Notes under the pieces: model-generated
Databases searched by the model: none
The model's input: only the letters and a program-made list of their open reading frames with translations
What the model was told of the DNA's origin: nothing
In this document: positions 1-5,265 of the stretch, piece after piece
Position numbering within the stretch: the first letter of the stretch is position 1
Layout: every line of letters starts with the position of its first letter
Program-made: the position numbers and the translations under genes
Assembly: GCA_937997355.1 (NCBI GenBank)
Contig: CALKTZ010000785.1
Span: forward strand, 1 to 5,265
Length of the DNA stretch: 5,265 nucleotides
Source of the DNA: an uncultured Planctomycetales bacterium
GTDB taxonomy: Bacteria > Planctomycetota > Planctomycetia > Isosphaerales > Isosphaeraceae
Direction of reading: 5' to 3'

Positions 1-839
1 ATCAGGAAGACCTCGACGTGCTGGCGGCGGTCGCGAGTCAGGCCGCGATCGCGATCCAGAACGCCAGCCTTCACGAAGCCTCGTTGGAACGGGAGCGGAT
101 CGACCGCGACCTCAAGCTCGCGGAACAGATCCAGAAGCGATTCCTCCCTCAGTCGGTCCCGACCATCAGCGGCTATGAATTCTTCGCCCATTATGAGCCG
201 GCGTATGAGGTTGGCGGGGATTATTATGATTTCGCGCCGCTGCCGCCCCGACGGATGGCGATCGCGCTCGGAGACGTCTCCGGCAAAGGGGTCTCGGCGG
301 CCTTGATGATGGCGAAGTTCTCGGGAGATACGCGGTATTGCATCCTCACCGAAAACGCGCCGGGGGCCGCGGCGACCGAGCTGAACAGCCTCCTGTTCTC
401 GGCGGGGATCGAGGAGAAATTCATTACACTGAGCCTGAGCGTGCTCGACTACGAGCGGCATACGCTGACCGTCGCCTCGGCCGGGCACCTGCCGATCGCG
501 ATCCGGCGCGCCAACGGGACCGTCGAGGAAATCGGCGAGGATATCACCGGATTTCCATTGGGGATCGTGCTGGAAACGCAATATTCGCAGGCCGAGATCC
601 AGCTCAATCCGGGGGATGTAGCGGTCATCTACTCTGATGGCGTTCCCGACTCGCGGAATCTCGGCGAGGAGCTTTACGACTCGCGCGAGAATCGCCGCCT
701 GATCCGCCGCCTCGCCGACACGGCGGGAAGTCCCGAGGTGATCGGCCGCGCGATCCTTCAGGACATTCGCGAATACTCCGCGGGGCACATCCAGGTGGAC
801 GACATCACGTTGATCTGTTTCGGCCGCTCGCCGCTGTGA
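1..839 (+). CDS. GAF/SpoIIE (RsbU-type PP2C) serine/threonine phosphatase, 5'-truncated
   Basis: This is the C-terminal part of a cytoplasmic PP2C-type protein phosphatase. Relatives remove phosphate from Ser/Thr residues, typically on anti-sigma-factor antagonists, in partner-switching signalling. The frame is open from base 3 and gives 278 visible residues before TGA at 837-839. Residues 1-25 (LAAVASQAAIAIQNA) look like the last helix of a GAF sensor domain. A charged helical linker follows, ending in the family's LAEQIQKRFLP motif (about 39-49). The SpoIIE domain then shows GGDYYDF (71-77), GDVSGKG (90-96), SAGHLP (159-164), YSDG (210-213) and DDIT (266-269), so the conserved metal-binding acidic residues appear intact and the enzyme is probably active. 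The usual DGVTEARN reads DGVPDSRN here. The start lies left of the window. Planctomycete homologues often have an FHA domain before the GAF domain, but that cannot be seen here. The in-frame GTG at 18 falls inside the GAF helix and is not the start. Confidence 0.93.
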   Translation, partial: QEDLDVLAAVASQAAIAIQNASLHEASLERERIDRDLKLAEQIQKRFLPQSVPTISGYEFFAHYEPAYEVGGDYYDFAPLPPRRMAIALGDVSGKGVSAALMMAKFSGDTRYCILTENAPGAAATELNSLLFSAGIEEKFITLSLSVLDYERHTLTVASAGHLPIAIRRANGTVEEIGEDITGFPLGIVLETQYSQAEIQLNPGDVAVIYSDGVPDSRNLGEELYDSRENRRLIRRLADTAGSPEVIGRAILQDIREYSAGHIQVDDITLICFGRSPL

Positions 840-910
840 TCCCGAGCTTCTTCCCGAAGCTGTCGCAAAAGGTTGAGGCGTTCGGGTAATCGGAAACGGC
901 CAGCCTCGGT

Positions 911-967
911 TCCGTCCCCATGAGCCTTATCGGGCGGTGCCCTCATGGGATATGGCGGTCCGTCCCC
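911..967. repeat. 8-bp inverted repeat flanked by 9-bp direct repeats, upstream of the FAD dehydrogenase
   Basis: CCCATGAG at 917-924 is matched by its exact reverse complement CTCATGGG at 942-949, with a 17-base spacer. The 9-mer TCCGTCCCC occurs at 911-919, overlapping the left arm, and again at 959-967. The block lies in the 192-bp gap between the phosphatase stop and the dehydrogenase start at 1032. No T-run follows, so it does not look like an intrinsic terminator. It could be a dimeric operator or a leader hairpin, but the function is unknown and short repeats can arise by chance in GC-rich DNA. No convincing promoter was recognised in the rest of the gap. Confidence 0.35.
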
Positions 968-1031
968 TTGTGTTCCCGGGCGGTTACGAAGTTCGCTCGA
1001 TCAGATATTAACCACGAGAAATTTCCACAGA

Positions 1032-2630
1032 ATGCCTTTCAAAGTCAGCAATCTCCGGCTGGAACTCGAAGACTCCGAGGAACGTCTGCCGGGGCTGATC
1101 GGTCAGCGTTTAGGGATTGCTCCGTCCGAGATTTCGCGGTGGCGCATCCTCCGCAAGAGCCTGGACGCGCGAAACCATCACGACATCTACCAGTCATACG
1201 CCGCCGAGGTGGAATTGTCCGACGCGGCAGCGGAACACGTCGCTTCGCAACTCCCTGATCAGGTCGAATCGTATCAGCCCGACCGGCATGACTGGCCGGA
1301 GCCGGGAAACCATTGGCTCGAACATCGTCCGATCATCATCGGGGCCGGCCCGGCCGGCTTGCTCGCCGGTTACTTGCTCGCGCGCGAGGGCTATGCGCCA
1401 CTCATCCTCGAACGAGGCAAGGGGGTCAAGGATCGTGTCGCCGACGTCCGGCGATTCGACGGCGGAGGGGCCTTCGACCCGGAGAGCAACTATCTCTTCG
1501 GGGAAGGGGGGGCCGGGACCTTCAGCGACGGCAAGCTGACATCGCGGAATACCGGCCCCGACGTGCAGCGGGTCCTGGAAATCCTGGCGGACTGTCATGG
1601 CAAACCCTCGATCGTCTACGAGCAACGCCCTCACCTGGGCTCGAATCGACTGCCGTTGGTGGTGCGAACCTTGAGGCGCAAATTCGAGGAACTGGGGGGC
1701 GAGATTCGTTTCTCCTGCCGGGTGGAAGACCTCGTCATCCGCGATGGCCAATTGCGGGGCGTTGAAACGAGTTCGGGATCGATCGCCGCGGAGGTCGCGG
1801 TGATCGCGGTCGGACACAGCGCGCGAGACACCTACGGCATGCTCCTGCGCAGGCAGGTCCCGCTCGTCGCCAAGCCGTTCCAGCTTGGAGTCCGGATCGA
1901 ACAACCGCAGGAGCAAATCAACGTCGCACGATATGGACGATTCGCCGATCATCCGGCGCTCGGCGCAGCCGATTACAACCTCTCGGTCCGAGCCGGAGCA
2001 TGCGACCTCTTCACATTCTGCATGTGTGCCGGTGGATTCGTGATGCCCAGCGTGAGCGAGCCGGGTTACTTTTGCAGCAACGGCATGAGCGAAAGCCGGC
2101 ATGACTCCCCGTTCGCCAACAGCGGCGTCGTCGTCACCATCGACCCTGCCTCTACCGGATCATCCCATCCCCTCGCTGGAGTTCATTTTCAGCAGAAGTA
2201 TGAGCGAATGGCCTACCTGGCGGGGGGGCGGTCGTACGCCGCGCCGATCCAGTGGGTCCGAGACTTCCTCGCCGGTCGACCCAGCCGTGGCAAGCTCCCT
2301 TCCAGTTATCCGAGGGGAACGCGTTCGGTCGATCTCTCGACGCTGCTTCCCGAGGCCGTCGTCGAGAGCCTCGCGCGTGGACTTCCGGCCATGGATCGGA
2401 AGCTTCGGGGCAAGTTCCTCGCGGACGCCACCCTCACCGGTCCCGAGTCGCGCGGAAGCTCGCCGGTTCGAATCCTCCGCGATCATGGCACCCGTCAAAG
2501 CCCGGCCGTGGCGGGGCTCTATCCTTGCGGAGAGGGGGCGGGGTACGCGGGAGGGATTGTCAGCGCGGCGGTTGATGGCCTGAGAACAGCCCGCGCCATC
2601 GTCGCGGAGTACGCTCGACCTTCATCATGA
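1032..2630 (+). CDS. COG2509-type NAD(P)/FAD-dependent dehydrogenase
   Basis: This is a predicted cytoplasmic flavoprotein oxidoreductase of 532 residues, within the usual range for the uncharacterised COG2509 dehydrogenases. The substrate is unknown. Residues 1-75 form the small N-terminal domain typical of the family (VSNLRLELEDSEE, then SLDARNHHDIYQSY). The Rossmann FAD-binding motif IIIGAGPAGLLAG is at 101-113, with an acidic residue ending the second strand (LILERG, 124-129). Family signatures follow: FGEGGAGTFSDGKLTSRN (156-173), HLGSNRLP (201-208), GHSARD (261-266), FCMCAGGFVMPS (329-340), NGMSESRHDSPFANSG (350-365) and YPCGEGAGYAGGIVSAAVDG (497-516), the last contacting the flavin in related folds. 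The ATG at 1032 was chosen because homology begins there. The frame extends up to an ATG at 945, but those 29 residues do not resemble the family. The Shine-Dalgarno site is weak (GAGA at 1016-1019, 12 bases upstream). The gene converges on mobA and overlaps it by 6 bp. Confidence 0.92.
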   Translation: MPFKVSNLRLELEDSEERLPGLIGQRLGIAPSEISRWRILRKSLDARNHHDIYQSYAAEVELSDAAAEHVASQLPDQVESYQPDRHDWPEPGNHWLEHRPIIIGAGPAGLLAGYLLAREGYAPLILERGKGVKDRVADVRRFDGGGAFDPESNYLFGEGGAGTFSDGKLTSRNTGPDVQRVLEILADCHGKPSIVYEQRPHLGSNRLPLVVRTLRRKFEELGGEIRFSCRVEDLVIRDGQLRGVETSSGSIAAEVAVIAVGHSARDTYGMLLRRQVPLVAKPFQLGVRIEQPQEQINVARYGRFADHPALGAADYNLSVRAGACDLFTFCMCAGGFVMPSVSEPGYFCSNGMSESRHDSPFANSGVVVTIDPASTGSSHPLAGVHFQQKYERMAYLAGGRSYAAPIQWVRDFLAGRPSRGKLPSSYPRGTRSVDLSTLLPEAVVESLARGLPAMDRKLRGKFLADATLTGPESRGSSPVRILRDHGTRQSPAVAGLYPCGEGAGYAGGIVSAAVDGLRTARAIVAEYARPSS

Positions 2631-3269
2631 TGTCGGGCCTGTCGCGCGGTGAGGGCCGGCAAGGCCCGCGTCGACGAGCGCCGCGTGATAATCCTCGGGA
2701 GTGTTCAGGTTCCGCAGCGATTGGAACCCCGGATCGATCTTCTCCATTTCCGCCTCCGGGATGCCCCTGGTTCGCAGATATTCCAGTAGCCCCGTCACAC
2801 GCAATTGCTCTTGCCCGAGCATCGATCGCGCGGCCGGTAGAACGCGGTCGCGTCGATAGATCGCCGAGAGAGGATGATAGCGCCCTCCCACGAAGGGGGC
2901 GATGATGTCGTCGTCATTGCTAATCCGTTCCGCAAGATGATCGATCCACCTCGGATTCAAGAACGGCGTGTCGACGGCGGTGACGTAGGCAAGCTCGATG
3001 GAGTCGGGGAGTGCCTCCAAGCCGGTCACGATCCCCTGGAGCGGTCCCCGGCCGAAGACGGGATCGCGAACGGTTTTCACATCGACCGGGAATGCCGGGA
3101 ATGGTTGCTCCGGAGCAGGGGCTCCAACCACGACGACCGTTCGCACGACCGTTCCAACCAGTCTCACGACGCGTTCGAGGAGCGTCTCATCGCCGAATGG
3201 AAGGGATTCCTTCGGTTGTCCCATGCGACGACTCTGCCCTCCGCAAAGGACGATCGCAGCTCCTTCCAT
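2625..3269 (-). CDS. mobA: molybdenum cofactor guanylyltransferase MobA
   Basis: MobA transfers GMP from GTP to Mo-molybdopterin, making the guanine dinucleotide form of the cofactor used by DMSO-reductase-family enzymes such as nitrate reductase and formate dehydrogenase. It acts in the cytoplasm. The protein has 214 residues, close to the usual length of about 190-220. The N-terminal nucleotide-binding signature LCGGQSRRMGQPK is at 8-20. Other conserved parts are TVRDP with GRGPLQGI (66-80), VDTPFLNP (99-106, the metal-binding Asp region), HPLSAIYRR (132-140) and the C-terminal SLRNLNTPEDY (184-194). The ATG at 3267-3269 fits the family start, and the ribosome site upstream is weak. The gene lies 35 bp downstream of the ydjY-domain gene on the same strand, suggesting cotranscription. 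Its TGA overlaps the end of the convergent dehydrogenase. No other molybdopterin gene is visible. The related CTP-using enzyme MocA shares the fold, but NLNTPEDY and GPLQGI favour MobA. Confidence 0.9.
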   Translation of the reverse strand: MEGAAIVLCGGQSRRMGQPKESLPFGDETLLERVVRLVGTVVRTVVVVGAPAPEQPFPAFPVDVKTVRDPVFGRGPLQGIVTGLEALPDSIELAYVTAVDTPFLNPRWIDHLAERISNDDDIIAPFVGGRYHPLSAIYRRDRVLPAARSMLGQEQLRVTGLLEYLRTRGIPEAEMEKIDPGFQSLRNLNTPEDYHAALVDAGLAGPHRATGPTS

Positions 3270-3304
3270 GTTTCGGCCCTATTCGCCCTGTTCGTTCTCG
3301 CGGG

Positions 3305-4057
3305 CTATTCCGCTTTCTTGGATGGATTTTTTTCGGATGATTTTTCTTGTGCCTTGAGCGGCTTCAGGAAGAGCAAGACTTCGGTCCCGACGGGGGGAAT
3401 CACATCGGTTTCGGCCATGAACATGCGATCGGCGTTATCGGCCGAGCTGGCGAACGGGAGGTCGAGAATCGCGGAGCCGAAGTTGGCGACCGTGATGAGG
3501 TCTCCCTCCTCGGCGGCATAGATCTTCTTCCCCGAGGCCGGATCCTCGTAAAGCTCGCTACCGGCGAAAACCCAGCTTTGGGCGAGGGATTTCTTGGTCT
3601 TCGAGTCGCGGATCCAACGTCGTGCGTCACTTCGACGGATGCGTCCCTTTTCCTTCCATTCGACATCCAGTGCCAGCTGGGTTCCCGCCGGCGGCTCGAA
3701 CTTTGGATTGAACCGAACCGGATGACCGGGGACGGCGCCGGTCAGGAGCAATCCCGCGTGGATCCGACGGGCCTGGGCGTCGGTGGCGAGAATCGCCTCG
3801 TGCTCCTTGGTTCCCTTGAGGCAGAGGAAATGTTCCAGGGGGCCTTCGCGGAGCACCACCCTGGTTCGAACGACCAGCCTCCTCTCCTTGCGGTCGAACC
3901 AGAGACTGTTGCCGATCGACTTCCATTCCGGATCGGGCTGAATCGCGTCCTTCGGCTCGTTGGGGGGAGTCGGATTTTGAGCATTTCCGATCGGAGGCAA
4001 GGCGAGGAGCATCCCCGCGATTGTGCCGAGGACGTTGTATCGCGCAACATTTCGCAT
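3305..4057 (-). CDS. secreted YdjY-domain protein of unknown function
   Basis: The product has 250 residues and is probably exported. Residues 1-26 look like a Sec signal peptide: basic start MRNVARYN, hydrophobic core VLGTIAGMLLALPP, likely cleavage after GNA. A proline-rich stretch follows (about 28-43). The core matches the YdjY domain as I recall it from planctomycete proteins: a strand region with LVVRTRVVLREGPLEHFLC (61-79), the hallmark GTKEHEAIL (82-90), then RRIHAGLLLTGAVPGHPV (97-114). No catalytic function is known for this domain. The C-terminal half (WVFAGSELYEDP, 162-173; EEGDLITVANFGSAILDLP, 183-201; DVIPPVGTEVLLFLKP, 218-233) is mostly beta-like and also family-typical. The tail (about 235-250) is rich in Lys, Glu and Ser. 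The ATG at 4055-4057 is supported by AGGAG 8 bases upstream. It is probably the first gene of a two-gene unit with mobA. The domain call is from motif memory, not a search. Confidence 0.82.
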   Translation of the reverse strand: MRNVARYNVLGTIAGMLLALPPIGNAQNPTPPNEPKDAIQPDPEWKSIGNSLWFDRKERRLVVRTRVVLREGPLEHFLCLKGTKEHEAILATDAQARRIHAGLLLTGAVPGHPVRFNPKFEPPAGTQLALDVEWKEKGRIRRSDARRWIRDSKTKKSLAQSWVFAGSELYEDPASGKKIYAAEEGDLITVANFGSAILDLPFASSADNADRMFMAETDVIPPVGTEVLLFLKPLKAQEKSSEKNPSKKAE

Positions 4058-4065
4058 CGCACCAT

Positions 4066-4070
4066 CTCCT
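4066..4070 (-). promoter_or_regulatory. Shine-Dalgarno site of the YdjY-domain gene
   Basis: On the minus strand AGGAG lies 8 bases before the ATG at 4057-4055. It is the clearest ribosome-binding site in the window and decides the start of this gene. An ATG in another frame at 4065-4063 sits too close to the site to use it. Confidence 0.75.
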
Positions 4071-4122
4071 ACACGATCTCGGCCAACCGGAGGCCCCGTT
4101 CATTTCGGGCTTATCTCTCAGC

Positions 4123-4151
4123 ATTATCGAACCCGACGGCGGGTACAAGCC
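4123..4151 (-). promoter_or_regulatory. weak candidate promoter for the ydjY-mobA unit
   Basis: On the minus strand, GATAAT at 4128-4123 matches five of six bases of the sigma-70 -10 box. Upstream, GGCTTG at 4151-4146 gives a 17-base spacer but is a poor -35 box. The overlapping TTGTAC at 4148-4143 is a better -35 match but leaves a spacer of only 14. The site lies between the upstream gene's terminator and the AGGAG site, where a promoter for this unit would be expected. Planctomycete promoters are poorly defined, so this is only a candidate. Confidence 0.27.
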
Positions 4152-4167
4152 GGGAAGGCGCGGAGGC

Positions 4168-4203
4168 AAAAAGAAAAGCCGCCCGGGAAGGTCCCGGGCG
4201 GCT
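4168..4203 (-). terminator. intrinsic terminator of the secretin gene
   Basis: An 11-bp perfect, very GC-rich stem is formed by AGCCGCCCGGG (4177-4187) and CCCGGGCGGCT (4193-4203). The loop is five bases, or three if A4188 pairs with T4192. Read on the minus strand, the stem is followed directly by TTTTCTTTTT (4177-4168), a U-rich tract. It lies 38 bp after the secretin stop codon and has no matching T-run on the plus strand, so it ends minus-strand transcription. It separates the secretin transcript from the ydjY-mobA unit. Confidence 0.88.
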
Positions 4204-4241
4204 CGTCGATGGTTTTGTCGAACATCGGTCGGCGACCGGAA

Positions 4242-5265
4242 TTACAACGCCGTCGAAGGTACGCCGAGCCGTTCTTCCTCTTCTTCGAGGATGATGATTC
4301 GGGGAGTGACCATCATCATGAGGCTGGTGGTCGTTCGCCCGATGCCGATGTTCCGGAAGAGGCGATCGATCCACGGCGTCTTCGAGAGGACGGGCACGCC
4401 GTACTCGATCCGTTGCTCGTTGAGCCGCTTCACGCCGCCGAGGAGGACCGTGCCGCCGTCGGGGACGGTGACGGTGGTGCTGATGAAGGTCGTCGAGATA
4501 TTCGGGAGCTGGATGTTCGTGGTGACGACCGTAGCCCCTCCGCCCAGGCCGCTGCCGCCGACGCCGGACTGAATCGGCTGCGAGGTGAAGCCGTTCAGGG
4601 CCATGAAATTTGGCGAAAGGGTAAGGCGGACATAGCGTCGATCCGCGGAGACGACCGGGGTGACCGTGAGGGTCACACCATCCGGCACGGCGCTGAGCAC
4701 CGGCTGGAAGGCCACCGAGCCGGGGCCGGCGACGGGCGTCACGTTCGCCACGTACCAAATCAGCCGGCCATCGAAGATCGTCGCCATCGCGCCATTGAAG
4801 GTGGTTACCTTCGGAGCCTGGAGGACGTTGCTGCGGGTGTCGCCCTGCGCGGCGGTCAGGAAGAAGTAGACTTCGAGGTCGCTGAGGAAGGCGACGCCGA
4901 GCGATCCCCCCGCCCCCGGGATGGCATTCGAGGGAGCGATCAACGAGGCGTTGGTGTTGGTGAACGGGATGGCGAGGTTTTGCGTGAAGTTGGCGATGCC
5001 GCCTCCCTGCGTCCCCACGACCGTATTCTTCGGGCCGTACACATGGTCTCGGATCGGGTTCACGAGGAAGGACTGCACCGTGGTCCCGCCGGTCGTGGTC
5101 CCGCCGGTCGTGGTCCCGCCGCCGCCGCCGGATAGACCGCTGTTCCCGCTCAGTCCGCCCGTCGCTCCGCCGCCGCCGCTCGAGATACCCCCGGAGACCG
5201 CACCGCCGCCGGTCGCTCCACCGCCGGTCGCCCCGCCCGTGGTGCCGCCGGTCGTACCGCCCGTG
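4242..5265 (-). CDS. outer-membrane secretin (type II/III secretion family), C-terminal part
   Basis: This is the C-terminal 340 residues of a secretin, the multimeric outer-membrane gate used in type II secretion, type IV pilus and related machines. The frame is open to the window edge, so the true start and N domains are outside. Residues 1-62 are an almost pure Gly/Thr tract with some Ser and Ala. The secretin domain follows: FLSDLEVYFFLTAAQGD (126-142), the conserved VLQAPKVTTFNG (147-158), VPDGVTLTVTPVV (193-205), VPDGGTVLLGG (267-277), GVPVLSKTPWIDRLFRN (289-305) and the final transmembrane-strand signature MVTPRIII (318-325). The last two replace the common VPxLSxIPxLGxLF with a variant ending WIDRLFRN. 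After the signature come five glutamates (LEEEEE, 326-331) and a short tail to TAA at 4244-4242. The GTG at 5078-5076 falls at the end of the Gly/Thr tract and is not the start. No other secretion gene is in the window, so the exact machine (GspD, PilQ or a planctomycete-specific type) is open. Confidence 0.9.
   Translation of the reverse strand, partial: TGGTTGGTTGGATGGGATGGGAVSGGISSGGGGATGGLSGNSGLSGGGGGTTTGGTTTGGTTVQSFLVNPIRDHVYGPKNTVVGTQGGGIANFTQNLAIPFTNTNASLIAPSNAIPGAGGSLGVAFLSDLEVYFFLTAAQGDTRSNVLQAPKVTTFNGAMATIFDGRLIWYVANVTPVAGPGSVAFQPVLSAVPDGVTLTVTPVVSADRRYVRLTLSPNFMALNGFTSQPIQSGVGGSGLGGGATVVTTNIQLPNISTTFISTTVTVPDGGTVLLGGVKRLNEQRIEYGVPVLSKTPWIDRLFRNIGIGRTTTSLMMMVTPRIIILEEEEERLGVPSTAL
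5079..5121. repeat. 15-bp tandem repeat inside the secretin linker
   Basis: The unit CGTGGTCCCGCCGGT is perfectly repeated at 5079-5093 and 5094-5108, followed by 13 more matching bases to 5121, giving about 2.9 copies. Because 15 is a multiple of three, each unit adds five residues of the pattern TGGTT to the secretin without shifting frame. The neighbouring DNA up to 5265 is built from similar but degenerate GCC, GGT and CGT triplets (minus-strand Gly and Thr codons), so the whole 5079-5265 stretch is low-complexity coding DNA. Confidence 0.85.

Noticed and set aside
845..861. Perfect 6-bp hairpin AGCTTC-TTCCC-GAAGCT just after the phosphatase stop, considered as a terminator.
   Set aside because: The stem is short and no T-rich tract follows, so it does not meet the pattern of an intrinsic terminator.
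758..946. 62-codon minus-strand open frame spanning the gap after the phosphatase.
   Set aside because: It largely overlaps the phosphatase 3' end on the opposite strand, has no recognisable motif and no clear ribosome-binding site was noted.
945..1031. Upstream in-frame ATG at 945 extending the dehydrogenase by 29 residues.
   Set aside because: The extension does not resemble the family, overlaps the inverted repeat, and homology starts exactly at the ATG at 1032.
1194..2102. 302-codon open frame on the minus strand.
   Set aside because: It is antisense to the well-supported dehydrogenase, its product shows no recognisable domain, and long antisense frames are expected in GC-rich genes.
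2653..2667. GGGCC-GGCAA-GGCCC hairpin near the convergent gene ends, considered as a bidirectional terminator.
   Set aside because: It is only 5 bp, lies inside mobA coding sequence and has no T-run on either strand.
3347..4294. 315-codon open frame on the plus strand.
   Set aside because: It is antisense to the YdjY-domain gene and runs across its start, the terminator and the secretin end. No family motif was seen.
4023..5135. 370-codon open frame on the plus strand, rich in Arg, Asp and Gly.
   Set aside because: It is antisense to the secretin domain and its composition is the mirror of GC-biased codons. The secretin motifs are decisive for the other strand.

Overview
The window is high-GC bacterial chromosome with ordinary gene density: five protein genes, two of them cut by the window edges. 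No rRNA or tRNA gene, CRISPR array, insertion sequence or phage gene was seen. The likely source is a planctomycete of the Isosphaeraceae type (Singulisphaera, Paludisphaera, Tautonia and relatives). This is inferred from the combination of a GAF/SpoIIE phosphatase, a YdjY-domain secreted protein and a secretin with a Gly/Thr-rich linker, together with the base composition. No marker gene proves it.

Layout. (1) Bases 1-839, plus strand: C-terminal part of a GAF + SpoIIE/RsbU-type PP2C serine/threonine phosphatase. (2) Bases 840-1031: a gap with an 8-bp inverted repeat flanked by a 9-bp direct repeat. (3) Bases 1032-2630, plus strand: a complete COG2509-type FAD-dependent dehydrogenase. (4) Bases 3269-2625, minus strand: molybdenum cofactor guanylyltransferase MobA. 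It meets the dehydrogenase tail to tail, and the two stop codons share the palindrome TCATGA. (5) Bases 4057-3305, minus strand: a secreted YdjY-domain protein with a clear Shine-Dalgarno site, 35 bp upstream of mobA and probably cotranscribed with it. (6) Bases 4058-4241: a gap with a strong intrinsic terminator for the next gene and a weak candidate promoter for the ydjY-mobA pair. (7) Bases 5265-4242, minus strand: the C-terminal secretin domain of an outer-membrane secretin (GspD/PilQ superfamily), preceded by a Gly/Thr-rich linker that runs off the right edge.

The genes do not form one obvious pathway. They cover signalling (phosphatase), a redox enzyme of unknown substrate, a molybdopterin cofactor step, an exported protein of unknown role and an outer-membrane pore. 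The only likely operon fully inside the window is ydjY-mobA. I found no convincing new multi-gene system. The points most worth a second look are the ydjY-mobA pairing, the shared palindromic stop codons, the secretin linker and the repeats upstream of the dehydrogenase.
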